Assembly: GCA_019242385.1 (NCBI GenBank)
Contig: JAFAVO010000214.1
Location: 1 to 10,734 of the forward strand
Direction: 5' to 3'
Length of the DNA stretch: 10,734 nt
DNA from: Gammaproteobacteria bacterium
GTDB lineage: Bacteria > Pseudomonadota > Gammaproteobacteria > Steroidobacterales > Steroidobacteraceae
Position numbers and translations under genes: made by a program. The notes below the pieces were generated by a model that worked only from the letters and a program-made list of their open reading frames with translations, searched no databases and was not told the DNA's origin. Shown one piece after another: positions 1-6,544 of the stretch (positions are counted from its first letter, which is position 1; each line of letters begins with the position of its first letter).

Positions 1-1
1 G

Positions 2-382
2 CGGTTCGGCGATGAGCGCGACGCGGGCGCCTTCATCGAGCCTACGATCATCCGCGGGCTCTCCGAGCAGGCACGCTGCGTCAAGGAGGAGATCTTCGGG
101 CCGGTGTGTCACCTCGCACCATTCGATTCAGAGGAGCAGGCGGTGCAGCTCGCCAACGATACCCGCTACGGGCTCGCCGCGGCGCTCTGGACCTCGAGCC
201 TGCAGCGCGCGCACCGGGTTGCGCGGCAGATGGAAGTCGGCATCACCTGGGTGAATGACTGGTTCCTGCGGGATCTGCGCACCCCCTTCGGCGGGGTGAA
301 GCTTTCGGGCATCGGGCGCGAGGGAGGCGTGCACTCGCTCGCCTTCTTCTCCGAGCCGATGAACATCTGCGTGAAGCTCTGA
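2..382 (+). CDS. nbaE: 2-aminomuconic / 2-hydroxymuconic semialdehyde dehydrogenase, C-terminal part (5' truncated by window edge)
   Basis: This is the last 126 residues of an NAD-dependent aldehyde dehydrogenase; the catalytic Cys and Glu lie outside the window. Visible family signatures are the GAFIEPTII segment, the EEIFGPV motif (about residues 35-41 of the visible part) and the C-terminal block TPFGGVKLSGIGREGG followed by HSLAFFSEPMNICVKL. That C-terminus is characteristic, in my recollection of the family, of dehydrogenases acting on 2-hydroxymuconic or 2-aminomuconic semialdehyde. The next two genes encode 2-aminomuconate deaminase and ACMSD, so 2-aminomuconate 6-semialdehyde oxidation to 2-aminomuconate is the better inference. 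The stop is TGA at 380-382, nine nt before the next ATG, and the same TGAGG supplies that gene's ribosome binding site. The symbol follows the 2-nitrobenzoate (nba) cluster of Pseudomonas; dmpC/xylG-type names would apply if the substrate were hydroxymuconic semialdehyde. Confidence 0.85.
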   Translation, partial: RFGDERDAGAFIEPTIIRGLSEQARCVKEEIFGPVCHLAPFDSEEQAVQLANDTRYGLAAALWTSSLQRAHRVARQMEVGITWVNDWFLRDLRTPFGGVKLSGIGREGGVHSLAFFSEPMNICVKL

Positions 383-391
383 GGCTTACCG

Positions 392-874
392 ATGCGCGCG
401 CGACCAAACCGTGAGTCCCGTCCGCGGCAGAGCGCCGTTGTGCCGGGCAAAGCGCGGCCGCGCGGCAGCTTTCCGCATTTCCATCGCGCCGGCGATTTCA
501 TCTTCGTCTCGGGGACGAGCGCGCGGCGCGCCGACGATTCCATCGCCGGCGCCACGAGCGATGCGAGCGGCGGCACGCTGCTCGACATCCGCACCCAGAC
601 ACGCGCGGTGCTCGAGAACATCCGCGACATCCTGGCGGCCGCCGGCGCCGGGCTCGCCGATCTCGTCGAGGTGAGCACCTTCCTGCGCGACATGGCGGAC
701 TTCTCCGCCTACAACGCGGTGTACGGCGAGTTCTTCGGCTGCGACGGGCCGGCACGAACCACGGTGGCGGTGGCCGCGCTGCCGCATCCGCAGCTGCTCA
801 TCGAAATCAAGGCGGTGGCTTACCGCCCGGCGCGGGCCGAGCGCCCTGTCACCAGGCCAAGGAGACGCCGATGA
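392..874 (+). CDS. nbaF: 2-aminomuconate deaminase, RidA/YjgF fold
   Basis: A 160-aa RidA-fold protein predicted to hydrolyse 2-aminomuconate to 4-oxalocrotonate, releasing ammonia. The core is strongly diagnostic: FPHFHRAGDFIFVSGTSARR (residues 27-46), LDIRTQTRAVLENIRDIL (64-81), and GPARTTVAVAALPHPQLLIE (119-138). R122 and E138 sit where RidA proteins carry their substrate Arg and acidic residue. The protein is about 15-20 residues longer than the roughly 140-aa aminomuconate deaminases. It has an N-terminal lead before VVPGK and a basic tail ending in four Arg. The ATG is preceded by GAGG at 381-384, spaced 7 nt. A GTG at 440 would start just before the conserved VPGK and cannot be excluded. 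The TGA (872-874) overlaps the next ATG (871-873), implying translational coupling to the decarboxylase. A generic RidA imine deaminase is the alternative, but pathway context makes it unlikely. Confidence 0.88.
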   Translation: MRARPNRESRPRQSAVVPGKARPRGSFPHFHRAGDFIFVSGTSARRADDSIAGATSDASGGTLLDIRTQTRAVLENIRDILAAAGAGLADLVEVSTFLRDMADFSAYNAVYGEFFGCDGPARTTVAVAALPHPQLLIEIKAVAYRPARAERPVTRPRRRR

Positions 875-1920
875 GAATGGTCGACATCCATTCGCACTTC
901 CTGCCGCGCAGCTGGCCCGATCTCGCCGCGCGCTTCGGCGGGCCGGACTGGCCCTGGCTCAGACATACCGCGCCCGGCGAGGCGATGCTCATGGTCGGGG
1001 AGCGGGAGTTTCGCCCGGTGACCTCGGCGTGCTGGGACCCGGCGGTGCGGCTCGAGGCCATGGACCGCGACGGTGTGGAGGTGCAGATCATGTGTACCAC
1101 GCCGTTGCTGTTCTGTTACGAGCGGCCGGCAGCGCAGGCGCTCGAATGCGCGCGCATCTTCAACGATGCCGCGCGCGAGATCTGTGCGGCCGCGCCGAGG
1201 CGCCTGAAGTCCCTGTGCCAGGTGCCGCTGCAGGACACCGAGCTCGCCTGCCGCGAGCTGAGCCGCGCGATGGCCGACGGTCACATCGGCGTGCACATCG
1301 GCAATCACGTCGGTGCGCGCGAGCTCAATGACGAGGGCCTCATCAGCTTCCTCCAGCACTGCGCCGCGGAGGGCGCCGCCGTGTTCGTGCATCCGTGGGA
1401 CATGATGTCGCCCGAGCGCATGTCGAAATACATGCTGCCCTGGCTGGTAGCCATGCCGGCGGAAACCCAGCTCTCGATCCTCTGGCTGATACTGTCGGGC
1501 GCGTTCGAGCGGCTGCCGCGCTCCTTGAAGCTGTGCTTTGCGCACGGCGGTGGCAGCTTCCCTTACCTCATCGGCCGCATCGACAACGCCTGGCGTAACC
1601 GCGACATCGTGCGCGAAGACTGCCCGCGCCTGCCATCTTCCTACGTCGACCGGTTTCACGTCGATGCGGCGGTGTTCAGCACCGATGCGCTCGCCTTCCT
1701 GGTGAAGGTGATGGGCGAGGATCGCGTCATGCTCGGATCCGACTACCCCTATCCGCTCGGAGAGCAGCAGGTCGGCAGCCTGATCCGCTCGCATCCGACG
1801 CTGCCGGAGCGGACGCGCGCCAAGCTGCTGCACGGCAATGCGAGCCGTTTCTTCGCCCTGGAGCCGGCGCGCTCCGGCCGCAACCAGGAGGCGGCGCAGC
1901 AGGCGCGACGGCGGGCCTGA
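871..1920 (+). CDS. nbaD: 2-amino-3-carboxymuconate-6-semialdehyde decarboxylase (ACMSD), amidohydrolase superfamily
   Basis: A 349-aa zinc-dependent decarboxylase predicted to convert 2-amino-3-carboxymuconate 6-semialdehyde to 2-aminomuconate 6-semialdehyde, the substrate of the upstream dehydrogenase. By comparison with the Pseudomonas fluorescens enzyme, the metal ligands are all present: H7 and H9 (DIHSHF), H174 (FVHPWDMM) and D291 (GSDYPYPLGEQ). So are the catalytic His H225 (FAHGGGSF) and the substrate-contacting Arg at R48 (FRPV) and R236 (GRIDNAW, contributed by the partner subunit). The core ends near residue 329, and a polar Arg/Gln-rich tail of about 20 residues follows. GGAG at 861-864 lies 6 nt before the ATG; a second ATG at 877 is possible. 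The gene overlaps the deaminase stop by four bases, so the three enzymes form one transcription unit. Related amidohydrolase decarboxylases act on other acids, but the full residue set favours ACMSD. Confidence 0.93.
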   Translation: MRMVDIHSHFLPRSWPDLAARFGGPDWPWLRHTAPGEAMLMVGEREFRPVTSACWDPAVRLEAMDRDGVEVQIMCTTPLLFCYERPAAQALECARIFNDAAREICAAAPRRLKSLCQVPLQDTELACRELSRAMADGHIGVHIGNHVGARELNDEGLISFLQHCAAEGAAVFVHPWDMMSPERMSKYMLPWLVAMPAETQLSILWLILSGAFERLPRSLKLCFAHGGGSFPYLIGRIDNAWRNRDIVREDCPRLPSSYVDRFHVDAAVFSTDALAFLVKVMGEDRVMLGSDYPYPLGEQQVGSLIRSHPTLPERTRAKLLHGNASRFFALEPARSGRNQEAAQQARRRA

Positions 1921-1935
1921 CGGCGCAGCGCGCCG
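1921..1935 (+). terminator. GC hairpin directly after the ACMSD stop codon
   Basis: CGGCGC at 1921-1926 pairs perfectly with GCGCCG at 1930-1935 around an AGC triloop. It starts on the first base after the ACMSD stop codon. There is no T-tract, so it is not a classical intrinsic terminator. It may weaken read-through or protect the 3' end of the catabolic mRNA. GC-rich background makes such stems common. Confidence 0.3.
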
Positions 1936-1960
1936 CGGTGCGGCCGGGCCCGCGCGCGTC

Positions 1961-1966
1961 TATGAT
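1961..1966 (+). promoter_or_regulatory. -10-like element (TATGAT) for the LysR gene
   Basis: TATGAT ends 9 nt before the ATG at 1976 and stands out in a run of G and C. No Shine-Dalgarno sequence lies between it and the ATG. The position 17 nt upstream (1938-1943, GTGCGG) is a poor -35. If used, transcription would begin at or next to the start codon, giving a leaderless mRNA. Confidence 0.45.
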
Positions 1967-1975
1967 CCCGCCCGC

Positions 1976-2935
1976 ATGTCTTCGGCACGGCTCGAGCGTT
2001 GGATCACCCGCAGGTTCCGTCTGCGCCACGTCGAAATGATCGCCGAGGTCTACGACTGCCGCAGCGTCCTCAAAGCGTCCCGGCGCCTCAGCTTGAGCCA
2101 GCCCACCGTCACCAAGGCATTGCAGGACATCGAAAGCACCCTCGGTGTGCCGCTCTTCAAGCGCAGTAACCGCGGGCTCGAGCCGACTCCTTATGGGGAG
2201 ATCTTCGCGCGGCACGCCAAGATCGTACTGGCGCAGCTGCGGCACGCGGCGGAGGAGCTGGAGAACCTGCGCGCCGGTTACAGCGGCAAGGTGACGGTCG
2301 GCACGCTGCTCGCGGCGACCGCCAGCATTCTTCCCGATGCCATCGCGCTTCTCAAAAAGGAGCGTCCGGGCGTCGCCGTGAGCGTCGTGGTCGGAACCTA
2401 CGACATCCTGATGCCCTCGCTCCTGGTCGGCGATCTGGACATGGTGCTCGGCCGTCTGCCCGAGCAGGGGCGCAGCCGGGCGCTCATGTACGAGGAGTTC
2501 TACGCCGAGCCGGTGTGCCTGGTCGTGCGGCGCGGGCACCCGCTGTCGAGACGGCGGCGGCTCGGGCTGCGTGACCTCGGCAACGAGCCCTGGCTGCTGC
2601 CGCTGCCCGAGACCGCCCTGCGACGACAGGTCGAGCGGGCATTCCTCGACGCCAATGTGCCCCTGCCGCGCAACGTGATCGAATCGATCTCGATCCTCAC
2701 CAATCGGGTGCTGCTGCGCAAATCAGACTGTATCGGCGTGATGCCCTATCACGTGGCGCTCGATGATGTGGAGCATGGGCTGCTCGCCATCCTGCCGGTC
2801 AAGCTGAAATCCATCGAGAGCCCGGTCGGCGCCATCCTGCGCGCGCCGGGCAACCTGCCACCGGCGGCGGGCGCGCTGCTCGAGTGCCTGCGCATCGCCG
2901 CACGGGATGTCCCTTCGCCGCGGCTAAATCGCTGA
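1976..2935 (+). CDS. LysR-family transcriptional regulator
   Basis: A 319-aa LysR-type regulator, close to the usual 300-320 aa. The N-terminal winged helix-turn-helix spans roughly residues 17-76, with LRHVEMIAEVYDCRSVLKAS, LSLSQPTVTKALQDIES and LGVPLFKRSNRGLEPTPYG. The effector-binding, periplasmic-protein-like domain follows from about residue 105 (KVTVGTLLAAT) to about 310. An acidic or aromatic catabolic intermediate is a plausible ligand by analogy with LysR regulators of aromatic pathways; this is inferred from position only. It lies 55 nt after the ACMSD gene on the same strand rather than divergently, which is less usual for a LysR gene and its target operon. I chose the ATG at 1976 because it precedes the conserved domain by the typical distance. 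The reading frame is open further upstream, but that region overlaps ACMSD. Its stop is 13 nt from the convergent DUF4126 gene. Confidence 0.92.
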   Translation: MSSARLERWITRRFRLRHVEMIAEVYDCRSVLKASRRLSLSQPTVTKALQDIESTLGVPLFKRSNRGLEPTPYGEIFARHAKIVLAQLRHAAEELENLRAGYSGKVTVGTLLAATASILPDAIALLKKERPGVAVSVVVGTYDILMPSLLVGDLDMVLGRLPEQGRSRALMYEEFYAEPVCLVVRRGHPLSRRRRLGLRDLGNEPWLLPLPETALRRQVERAFLDANVPLPRNVIESISILTNRVLLRKSDCIGVMPYHVALDDVEHGLLAILPVKLKSIESPVGAILRAPGNLPPAAGALLECLRIAARDVPSPRLNR

Positions 2936-2948
2936 CCCCCCAATCCGC

Positions 2949-3536
2949 TCAGGCGCTGCCGCCCGCGACACGCTTGGGGCGCAGGAGGCGCCGCGTCATC
3001 CGCAGCGCGAGCCAGCAGGCGAGCGCCACCAGGCCCACCGCCAGCAGCGGCGCCGCGAGTGCGAGCACGGACAGCAGCAGCGCCCCGCCGAGCTCTGCGG
3101 TGGCCACCAGGTGGTTACCGAGCCCGCCGGTGGTCAGTGTCGACTTGGCGCGCAGCAGCGCGGTGAACCCCTGGGTGAGTCCGGCAGCGCCACCGCCGGC
3201 GATGGCGGCCGTCGCCCACCTGACCGTGGGCGGCAGGTCCGTGATGACAGCCGCGGCCACCACGGTGCCGGCAATGAGCGCGGCGGGTGTCGCAATCGTA
3301 TCGAGCAGGTTATCGAGTCCCGGTACGTAGTACGCGAGGATTTCCAGCAGCGCGGCGATACTCAGCATCACGAGCGCCGGCGGGCTCGCGAGCCACGCGA
3401 AACCGCTGCCGAGGTGCAGATGCCCCGTGCACGCAGCGATGCTCATCACCAACAGCGGCAGAAAAACGCGCAGCCCGACCGCCGCAGCCAGACCGATCCC
3501 GAGGGCGATCGAGAGAGCGAGGTCGGCTGCCGACAT
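2949..3536 (-). CDS. DUF4126 family integral membrane protein
   Basis: A 195-aa hydrophobic protein with about five likely membrane segments (roughly residues 5-36, 52-72, 83-100, 107-126 and 150-180) and a basic C-terminal end. The conserved features I associate with DUF4126 are GLRVFLPLLVMS (residues 21-32), LEILAYYVPGLDNLLDTIAT (64-83), AAIAGGGAAGLTQG (110-123) and TTGGLGNHLVATAELGGA (135-152). The family has no established function. The ATG at 3536 matches the usual N-terminus of the family; the frame is also open to a GTG at 3575, which would add 13 polar residues. It is convergent with the LysR gene (13-nt gap) and divergent from the dimethylargininase gene, so it is probably a single-gene transcript. 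Confidence 0.85.
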   Translation of the reverse strand: MSAADLALSIALGIGLAAAVGLRVFLPLLVMSIAACTGHLHLGSGFAWLASPPALVMLSIAALLEILAYYVPGLDNLLDTIATPAALIAGTVVAAAVITDLPPTVRWATAAIAGGGAAGLTQGFTALLRAKSTLTTGGLGNHLVATAELGGALLLSVLALAAPLLAVGLVALACWLALRMTRRLLRPKRVAGGSA

Positions 3537-3560
3537 GTGCGCGAGGGGCACCACCTGGCT

Positions 3561-3566
3561 ACGATA
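3561..3566 (-). promoter_or_regulatory. -10-like element (TATCGT, minus strand) for the DUF4126 gene
   Basis: Read on the minus strand, TATCGT lies 24 nt upstream of the ATG at 3536. It is the only A/T-containing hexamer of that form in the short divergent region. No convincing -35 is visible. An AGGTGG (3556-3551) follows but is 14 nt from the ATG, too far for a normal ribosome binding site. Confidence 0.25.
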
Positions 3567-3629
3567 GAGGGCCACTCCAGGAAGTGTCGAGCCGCTGCGG
3601 GCGGACTTTCGCGCGGGGGCCCGTACGGC

Positions 3630-3635
3630 TATCCT
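3630..3635 (+). promoter_or_regulatory. -10-like element (TATCCT) for the dimethylargininase gene
   Basis: TATCCT lies in the divergent region and ends 9 nt before an ATG at 3645 that is out of frame with the gene. The in-frame ATG is at 3659. AGG at 3649-3651, 7 nt before 3659, could serve as a minimal ribosome binding site. The upstream TTTCGC at 3607-3612 is a weak -35 at 17-nt spacing. Confidence 0.3.
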
Positions 3636-3658
3636 CGCCCCGCCATGCAGGTACCGCC

Positions 3659-4417
3659 ATGCTCGCGCTGGTGAGAGAGGTCAGTCCGGCGCTCGGACGG
3701 TGCGAGCTCACGCACCTCGAGCGCCTGCCCATCGACCCCGCGCGCGCTGCGGATCAGCATCGCGACTACACCCGAGCCTTGCAGACGCTCGGCTGCACGC
3801 TCGAGTGGTTGCCGGCGCTCCCGGAGTACCCCGATAGTGTGTTCATCGAGGACACCGCGGTAGTCCTCGATGCCATTGCCGTCGTGACCCGCCCGGGCGC
3901 GAGCTCGCGCCGCGGCGAGACGCCGAGCGTGGCCGCGGCCCTCGAGCGTCACCGCCGCGTAGTGCACATCGCGGCGCCAGGCTCGCTCGATGGCGGCGAT
4001 GTGCTGCACGTCGACCGCACGCTCTATGTCGGCACTTCCGCGCGCACCAACGCGCAGGGCATTGCAGAGCTCGAGCGGCTGCTGCAGCCACACGGTCAGC
4101 GCGTGCGGGCGACCGCGCTCCAGGGATGTCTGCACCTCAAGAGCGCCGTCAGCTTCATCCCACCGGACACCGTGCTGCTGAATCCCGCCTGGGTCGACCC
4201 CACGGTCTTCGCCGGACTGCGAGTGGTCGCGGTCGATGAGCGGGAGCCGTATGCCGCCAACACTCTGACGATCGGCGGTACGACCCTGATCAGCGCGGCC
4301 TATCCGCGCACGCGTCAGCGTGTCGAAGCCGCTGGTGTGCGCACCCAGGCGCTCGATGTAGGCGAGCTGCACAAAGCCGAGGGCGCACTCACCTGCATGA
4401 GCCTGCTGCTCGAGTAG
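3659..4417 (+). CDS. Dimethylargininase (DDAH)-type amidinohydrolase
   Basis: A 252-aa protein of the guanidino-group-modifying (pentein) superfamily, matching the length of bacterial dimethylarginine dimethylaminohydrolase. DDAH hydrolyses asymmetric dimethylarginine or monomethylarginine to citrulline and a methylamine. Aligning motifs to the Pseudomonas aeruginosa enzyme gives D59, E64 and D65 (YPDSVFIEDTAVV), the TRPGASSRRGE Arg segment (77-87), R129 (TSART), catalytic H159 (CLHLKSAVSF) and nucleophile C246 (ALTCMSLLLE). All key residues are present, so it should be active as a hydrolase. The substrate could also be another N-substituted guanidine. I started at ATG 3659, where MLALVREVSPALGRCELTHL begins the domain; upstream in-frame sequence is antisense to DUF4126. 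It converges on the aminotransferase gene with an 18-nt gap, and no arginine-catabolic neighbours are visible. Confidence 0.88.
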   Translation: MLALVREVSPALGRCELTHLERLPIDPARAADQHRDYTRALQTLGCTLEWLPALPEYPDSVFIEDTAVVLDAIAVVTRPGASSRRGETPSVAAALERHRRVVHIAAPGSLDGGDVLHVDRTLYVGTSARTNAQGIAELERLLQPHGQRVRATALQGCLHLKSAVSFIPPDTVLLNPAWVDPTVFAGLRVVAVDEREPYAANTLTIGGTTLISAAYPRTRQRVEAAGVRTQALDVGELHKAEGALTCMSLLLE

Positions 4418-4435
4418 CTCTGCGAAGTGATGCGG

Positions 4436-5536
4436 TCAGGCGCTGGCGCGGATCGCGCGCAACGCCTGCAGGAACTCGCCGACCTCGGGCTCGGTGCCGA
4501 TGGTGATGCGACACCACGTGTCGAAAGGCGGGAACAACCGGCCGACGAGGATGTTGCGCTCGCGCATGAGCCCGGTGAAGCGCGCGAGCGGCATGCCGGT
4601 ATCGAAGAACACGAAATTACCGTGCGGCTCGGCGTAGCGCAGCTTGAGGTTGCCGAGCTCCGCGGTGATGCGCGCGCGGCTTGCCAGGATGCGCCGACGG
4701 CAATCGGCGAGGAAGTCCACATCCGCCAGGCTGGCCCGTGCGGCACGCACCGCGAACAGGTTGGGACTGGTCATGCGGGCAGCGGCCAGCGTGGCCGCGA
4801 TTTCCTTGGGCGCCAGGGCGTAGCCGCAGCGTATGCCTGCCATCCCGTGAATCTTGGAGAAGGTGCGCAGCACCACCACGCGCTGCTCCGTGGTCACGAG
4901 GTCGGCGACCGAGCCGGTCGCACCCGCGGCGACGAAATCCATGTAAGCCTCATCGACGATGGTCGTCACCGCCGGAGGCAGCCCGCGTATGAACTCGCGG
5001 ATCTGCGCAGCCGGAAGAGCCGTGCCGGTCGGGTTGTTGGGATTGCACAGGTAAACCGCGCGGGTTGCCGGCGAGACCGCGGCATGCATGGCGGGCAGGT
5101 CGTGGCGCAGCTGCGCATCGACTGCCACGAGCTTCAGCGCCGCGCCCGAGCGTTGCGCATAATGGGGCAGCTCATCATAGGTGGGCCGGGCGGCGATGAT
5201 CTCGCCACCGTCGCGGCCATAGAGGAGCCCGAGGGCGCACAGCAGCTCGCCCGAGCCGGTTCCGGTCACCACGTGATCGACGCTGAGCCCTTCCTGCGCA
5301 GCGATCGCCGCGCCGAGCGCCGCGATCTCCTCATCCGCGGGGTAACGGCATCCCTCCGCGATCGACTGACTCACCGCCGCGCGCGCGGCGGGGGAGGGCC
5401 CGTACGGGTTCTCATTCCAACACAGCACCAGCGGGCCGCCCCCGGCGGGCTTCGCGCCCGCCGCACGCAGTAACGCACCCGGCCCCGCCAACAGCAGCGC
5501 GGAAGCGCTCAGGAGATTACGACGGCTGATACTCAT
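4436..5536 (-). CDS. Histidinol-phosphate-aminotransferase-like PLP enzyme with twin-arginine signal
   Basis: A 366-aa fold-type I aminotransferase of the HisC subgroup. Visible motifs are LCWNENPYGPSP (residues 38-49), the cofactor-anchoring CNPNNPTG (164-171), DEAYMDF (195-201), the Schiff-base lysine K228 in RTFSKIHGMAGIRCGYAL (R236 for phosphate), and the carboxylate-binding Arg R343 in WCRITIGT. The N-terminus MSISRRNLLSASALLLAGPG is a twin-arginine signal (SRR, then a hydrophobic stretch) ending in AGA near residue 28. The enzyme is therefore predicted to be exported folded with its cofactor. The start at 5536 has GGGGG a few nt upstream on the minus strand; the longer frame to 5587 would bury the signal. 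An exported enzyme with no his genes nearby is unlikely to be the biosynthetic HisC, and its substrate cannot be told from sequence. It is divergent from the MscS gene. Confidence 0.88.
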   Translation of the reverse strand: MSISRRNLLSASALLLAGPGALLRAAGAKPAGGGPLVLCWNENPYGPSPAARAAVSQSIAEGCRYPADEEIAALGAAIAAQEGLSVDHVVTGTGSGELLCALGLLYGRDGGEIIAARPTYDELPHYAQRSGAALKLVAVDAQLRHDLPAMHAAVSPATRAVYLCNPNNPTGTALPAAQIREFIRGLPPAVTTIVDEAYMDFVAAGATGSVADLVTTEQRVVVLRTFSKIHGMAGIRCGYALAPKEIAATLAAARMTSPNLFAVRAARASLADVDFLADCRRRILASRARITAELGNLKLRYAEPHGNFVFFDTGMPLARFTGLMRERNILVGRLFPPFDTWCRITIGTEPEVGEFLQALRAIRASA

Positions 5537-5555
5537 GACTGACCCCCTGCGGCAG

Positions 5556-5561
5556 AAGATA
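5556..5561 (-). promoter_or_regulatory. -10-like element (TATCTT, minus strand) for the exported aminotransferase
   Basis: On the minus strand TATCTT lies 19 nt before the ATG at 5536. The hexamer TGGTCG sits 17 nt further upstream (5584-5579), matching TTGACA at three positions. A start site about 7 nt downstream would leave a short leader containing the GGGGG ribosome-binding element. This is a weak but well-placed promoter candidate. Confidence 0.35.
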
Positions 5562-5627
5562 CACCGTGGCCGTGGGCGCGACCACAACGCTCGATGGGCC
5601 GGCGGTCGGGGTCCGCGGGCGGCGTGC

Positions 5628-5633
5628 TATGTT
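5628..5633 (+). promoter_or_regulatory. -10-like element (TATGTT) for the MscS gene
   Basis: TATGTT ends 7 nt before the ATG at 5641, and no Shine-Dalgarno is present between them. The hexamer contains an in-frame ATG (5629), so either ATG could be annotated as the start. If this hexamer is the -10, the transcript would begin at about 5641 and be leaderless. Confidence 0.4.
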
Positions 5634-5640
5634 GGCAACG

Positions 5641-6486
5641 ATGGGCGACCTGCAGATCGGCTGGCAAGACATCCTGCACCACCTCCACCCCGACACGCTG
5701 GTCGGTGCGCTGGTCTATCTGCTGCTGTTCGTGCTCGTGGCGCTACTGCTGTCCCGCCTGCTGCGTATCACCGTGCGCGGCGCGCTGGTGCGTCGCGCCC
5801 ACCTCGACCGCACCACCATGACCTTCCTGCAGCAGGTGGGCGTCGCCGCAATCTGGGTTGCGATGTGCATCCTCTATGCACACCTGATACCGGTGCTGCG
5901 CTCGCTCGGCACCGCACTGCTCACCGGCGCGAGCATCGCCTCCGTGGTCATCGGACTTGCCGCGCAGAGCACGCTCGGCAACCTGGTCGCGGGGGTCGCC
6001 ATCACGCTCTACCGGCCGTTCCGCCTGGGCGACCGCCTGCAGGTCACGGCGCCGACCGGCACCGAGGTGGGCAGCGTCGACATGCTCTCGCTCGGCTACA
6101 CCACCCTGCGCACCGACGATGGCCGGCTGGTGGTGTTGCCGAACAGCGTGGCCGCCAGCCAGGTGGTCATCAACCTCAGCGCTGCGCCCGCGCACAGCCC
6201 GGCGCCGCTCTCGATCAACATCCAGGTCGGCCGCGAGAGCGATCTCGGCGCAGCGCGCGAGCTCGCGCTGCGCACCGCGCAACAGGCGCTGGGTGAAGCG
6301 GCGGTCGTGGGCTGCTTCGTGACCCGCATGGACGCGAGCGGCGCCGCGCTCGAGCTGCGCGTGCGCCCGGCCGCCGCCGCGCCCGAGCGCGAAGCGCTGC
6401 GCTCGAAGCTCCTCGAGCAGCTGGCACAACGCTTCGCCGCGAGCGGCCTCGACCCGCAGGATGGCCGGCGCGCAAGCTTTTCCTAA
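5641..6486 (+). CDS. MscS-family small-conductance mechanosensitive channel
   Basis: A 281-aa channel of about E. coli MscS size, expected to sit in the inner membrane and release solutes on hypo-osmotic shock. There are three membrane segments: about residues 19-43, 62-87 and the pore-lining third helix at 91-127. The third carries the family pattern GASIASVVIGLAAQSTLGN followed by LVAGVAITLYRPFRLGD. The beta domain follows with VGSVDMLSLGYTTLRTDDGR and LVVLPNS (163-169). The C-terminal alpha/beta domain starts near residue 190 (LSINIQVGRESDLG). The start at 5641 rather than 5629 is a choice based on the -10 position; the two differ by four residues. The gene is divergent from the aminotransferase and ends 58 nt before the HD-domain gene, which has its own promoter. 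Confidence 0.9.
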   Translation: MGDLQIGWQDILHHLHPDTLVGALVYLLLFVLVALLLSRLLRITVRGALVRRAHLDRTTMTFLQQVGVAAIWVAMCILYAHLIPVLRSLGTALLTGASIASVVIGLAAQSTLGNLVAGVAITLYRPFRLGDRLQVTAPTGTEVGSVDMLSLGYTTLRTDDGRLVVLPNSVAASQVVINLSAAPAHSPAPLSINIQVGRESDLGAARELALRTAQQALGEAAVVGCFVTRMDASGAALELRVRPAAAAPEREALRSKLLEQLAQRFAASGLDPQDGRRASFS

Positions 6487-6507
6487 CACACGGCTGTGCG
6501 CGCAGCG

Positions 6508-6537
6508 TGGACAGTGCTGCGGCCGCGACGCTAGACT
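6508..6537 (+). promoter_or_regulatory. Sigma-70-type promoter for the HD-domain gene, placed for a leaderless transcript
   Basis: TGGACA (6508-6513, five of six to TTGACA) and TAGACT (6532-6537) are separated by 18 nt. The -10 ends 7 nt before the ATG at 6545, with no ribosome binding site between. The predicted start site falls on or beside the A of the ATG. This is the best promoter match in the window. An inverted repeat (CGCAGC 6501-6506, GCTGCG 6516-6521) encloses the -35 element and could be an operator. Confidence 0.55.
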
Positions 6538-6544
6538 CGCGCGC

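Noticed and set aside
820..1833. Long minus-strand open frame (337 codons) opposite the ACMSD gene
   Set aside because: The translation is rich in His, Arg, Gln and Ala with no domain, and it is the exact antisense of a well-conserved enzyme. Such frames are expected in GC-rich DNA.
2929..2953. CTGA/TCAG pairing between the LysR and DUF4126 stop codons as a bidirectional terminator
   Set aside because: Only four base pairs with a long loop; unlike the 8472-8501 structure it would not be stable.
3645..3674. Nine-codon leader frame (MQVPPCSRW) overlapping the start of the dimethylargininase gene
   Set aside because: Its ATG is well placed after the TATCCT element, but a 9-codon frame with no regulatory residue pattern is easily chance. 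It is noted only as a possible upstream start.
4403..4416. Near-palindrome around CTCGAG at the end of the dimethylargininase gene as a terminator
   Set aside because: It has no loop, so it cannot form a proper hairpin, and it lies inside the coding sequence for Leu-Leu-Glu.
4427..5473. Long plus-strand open frame (348 codons) opposite the aminotransferase gene
   Set aside because: It is antisense to an intact HisC-like gene with every catalytic motif, and its composition (Arg/Gly/His-rich) is that of a shadow frame.
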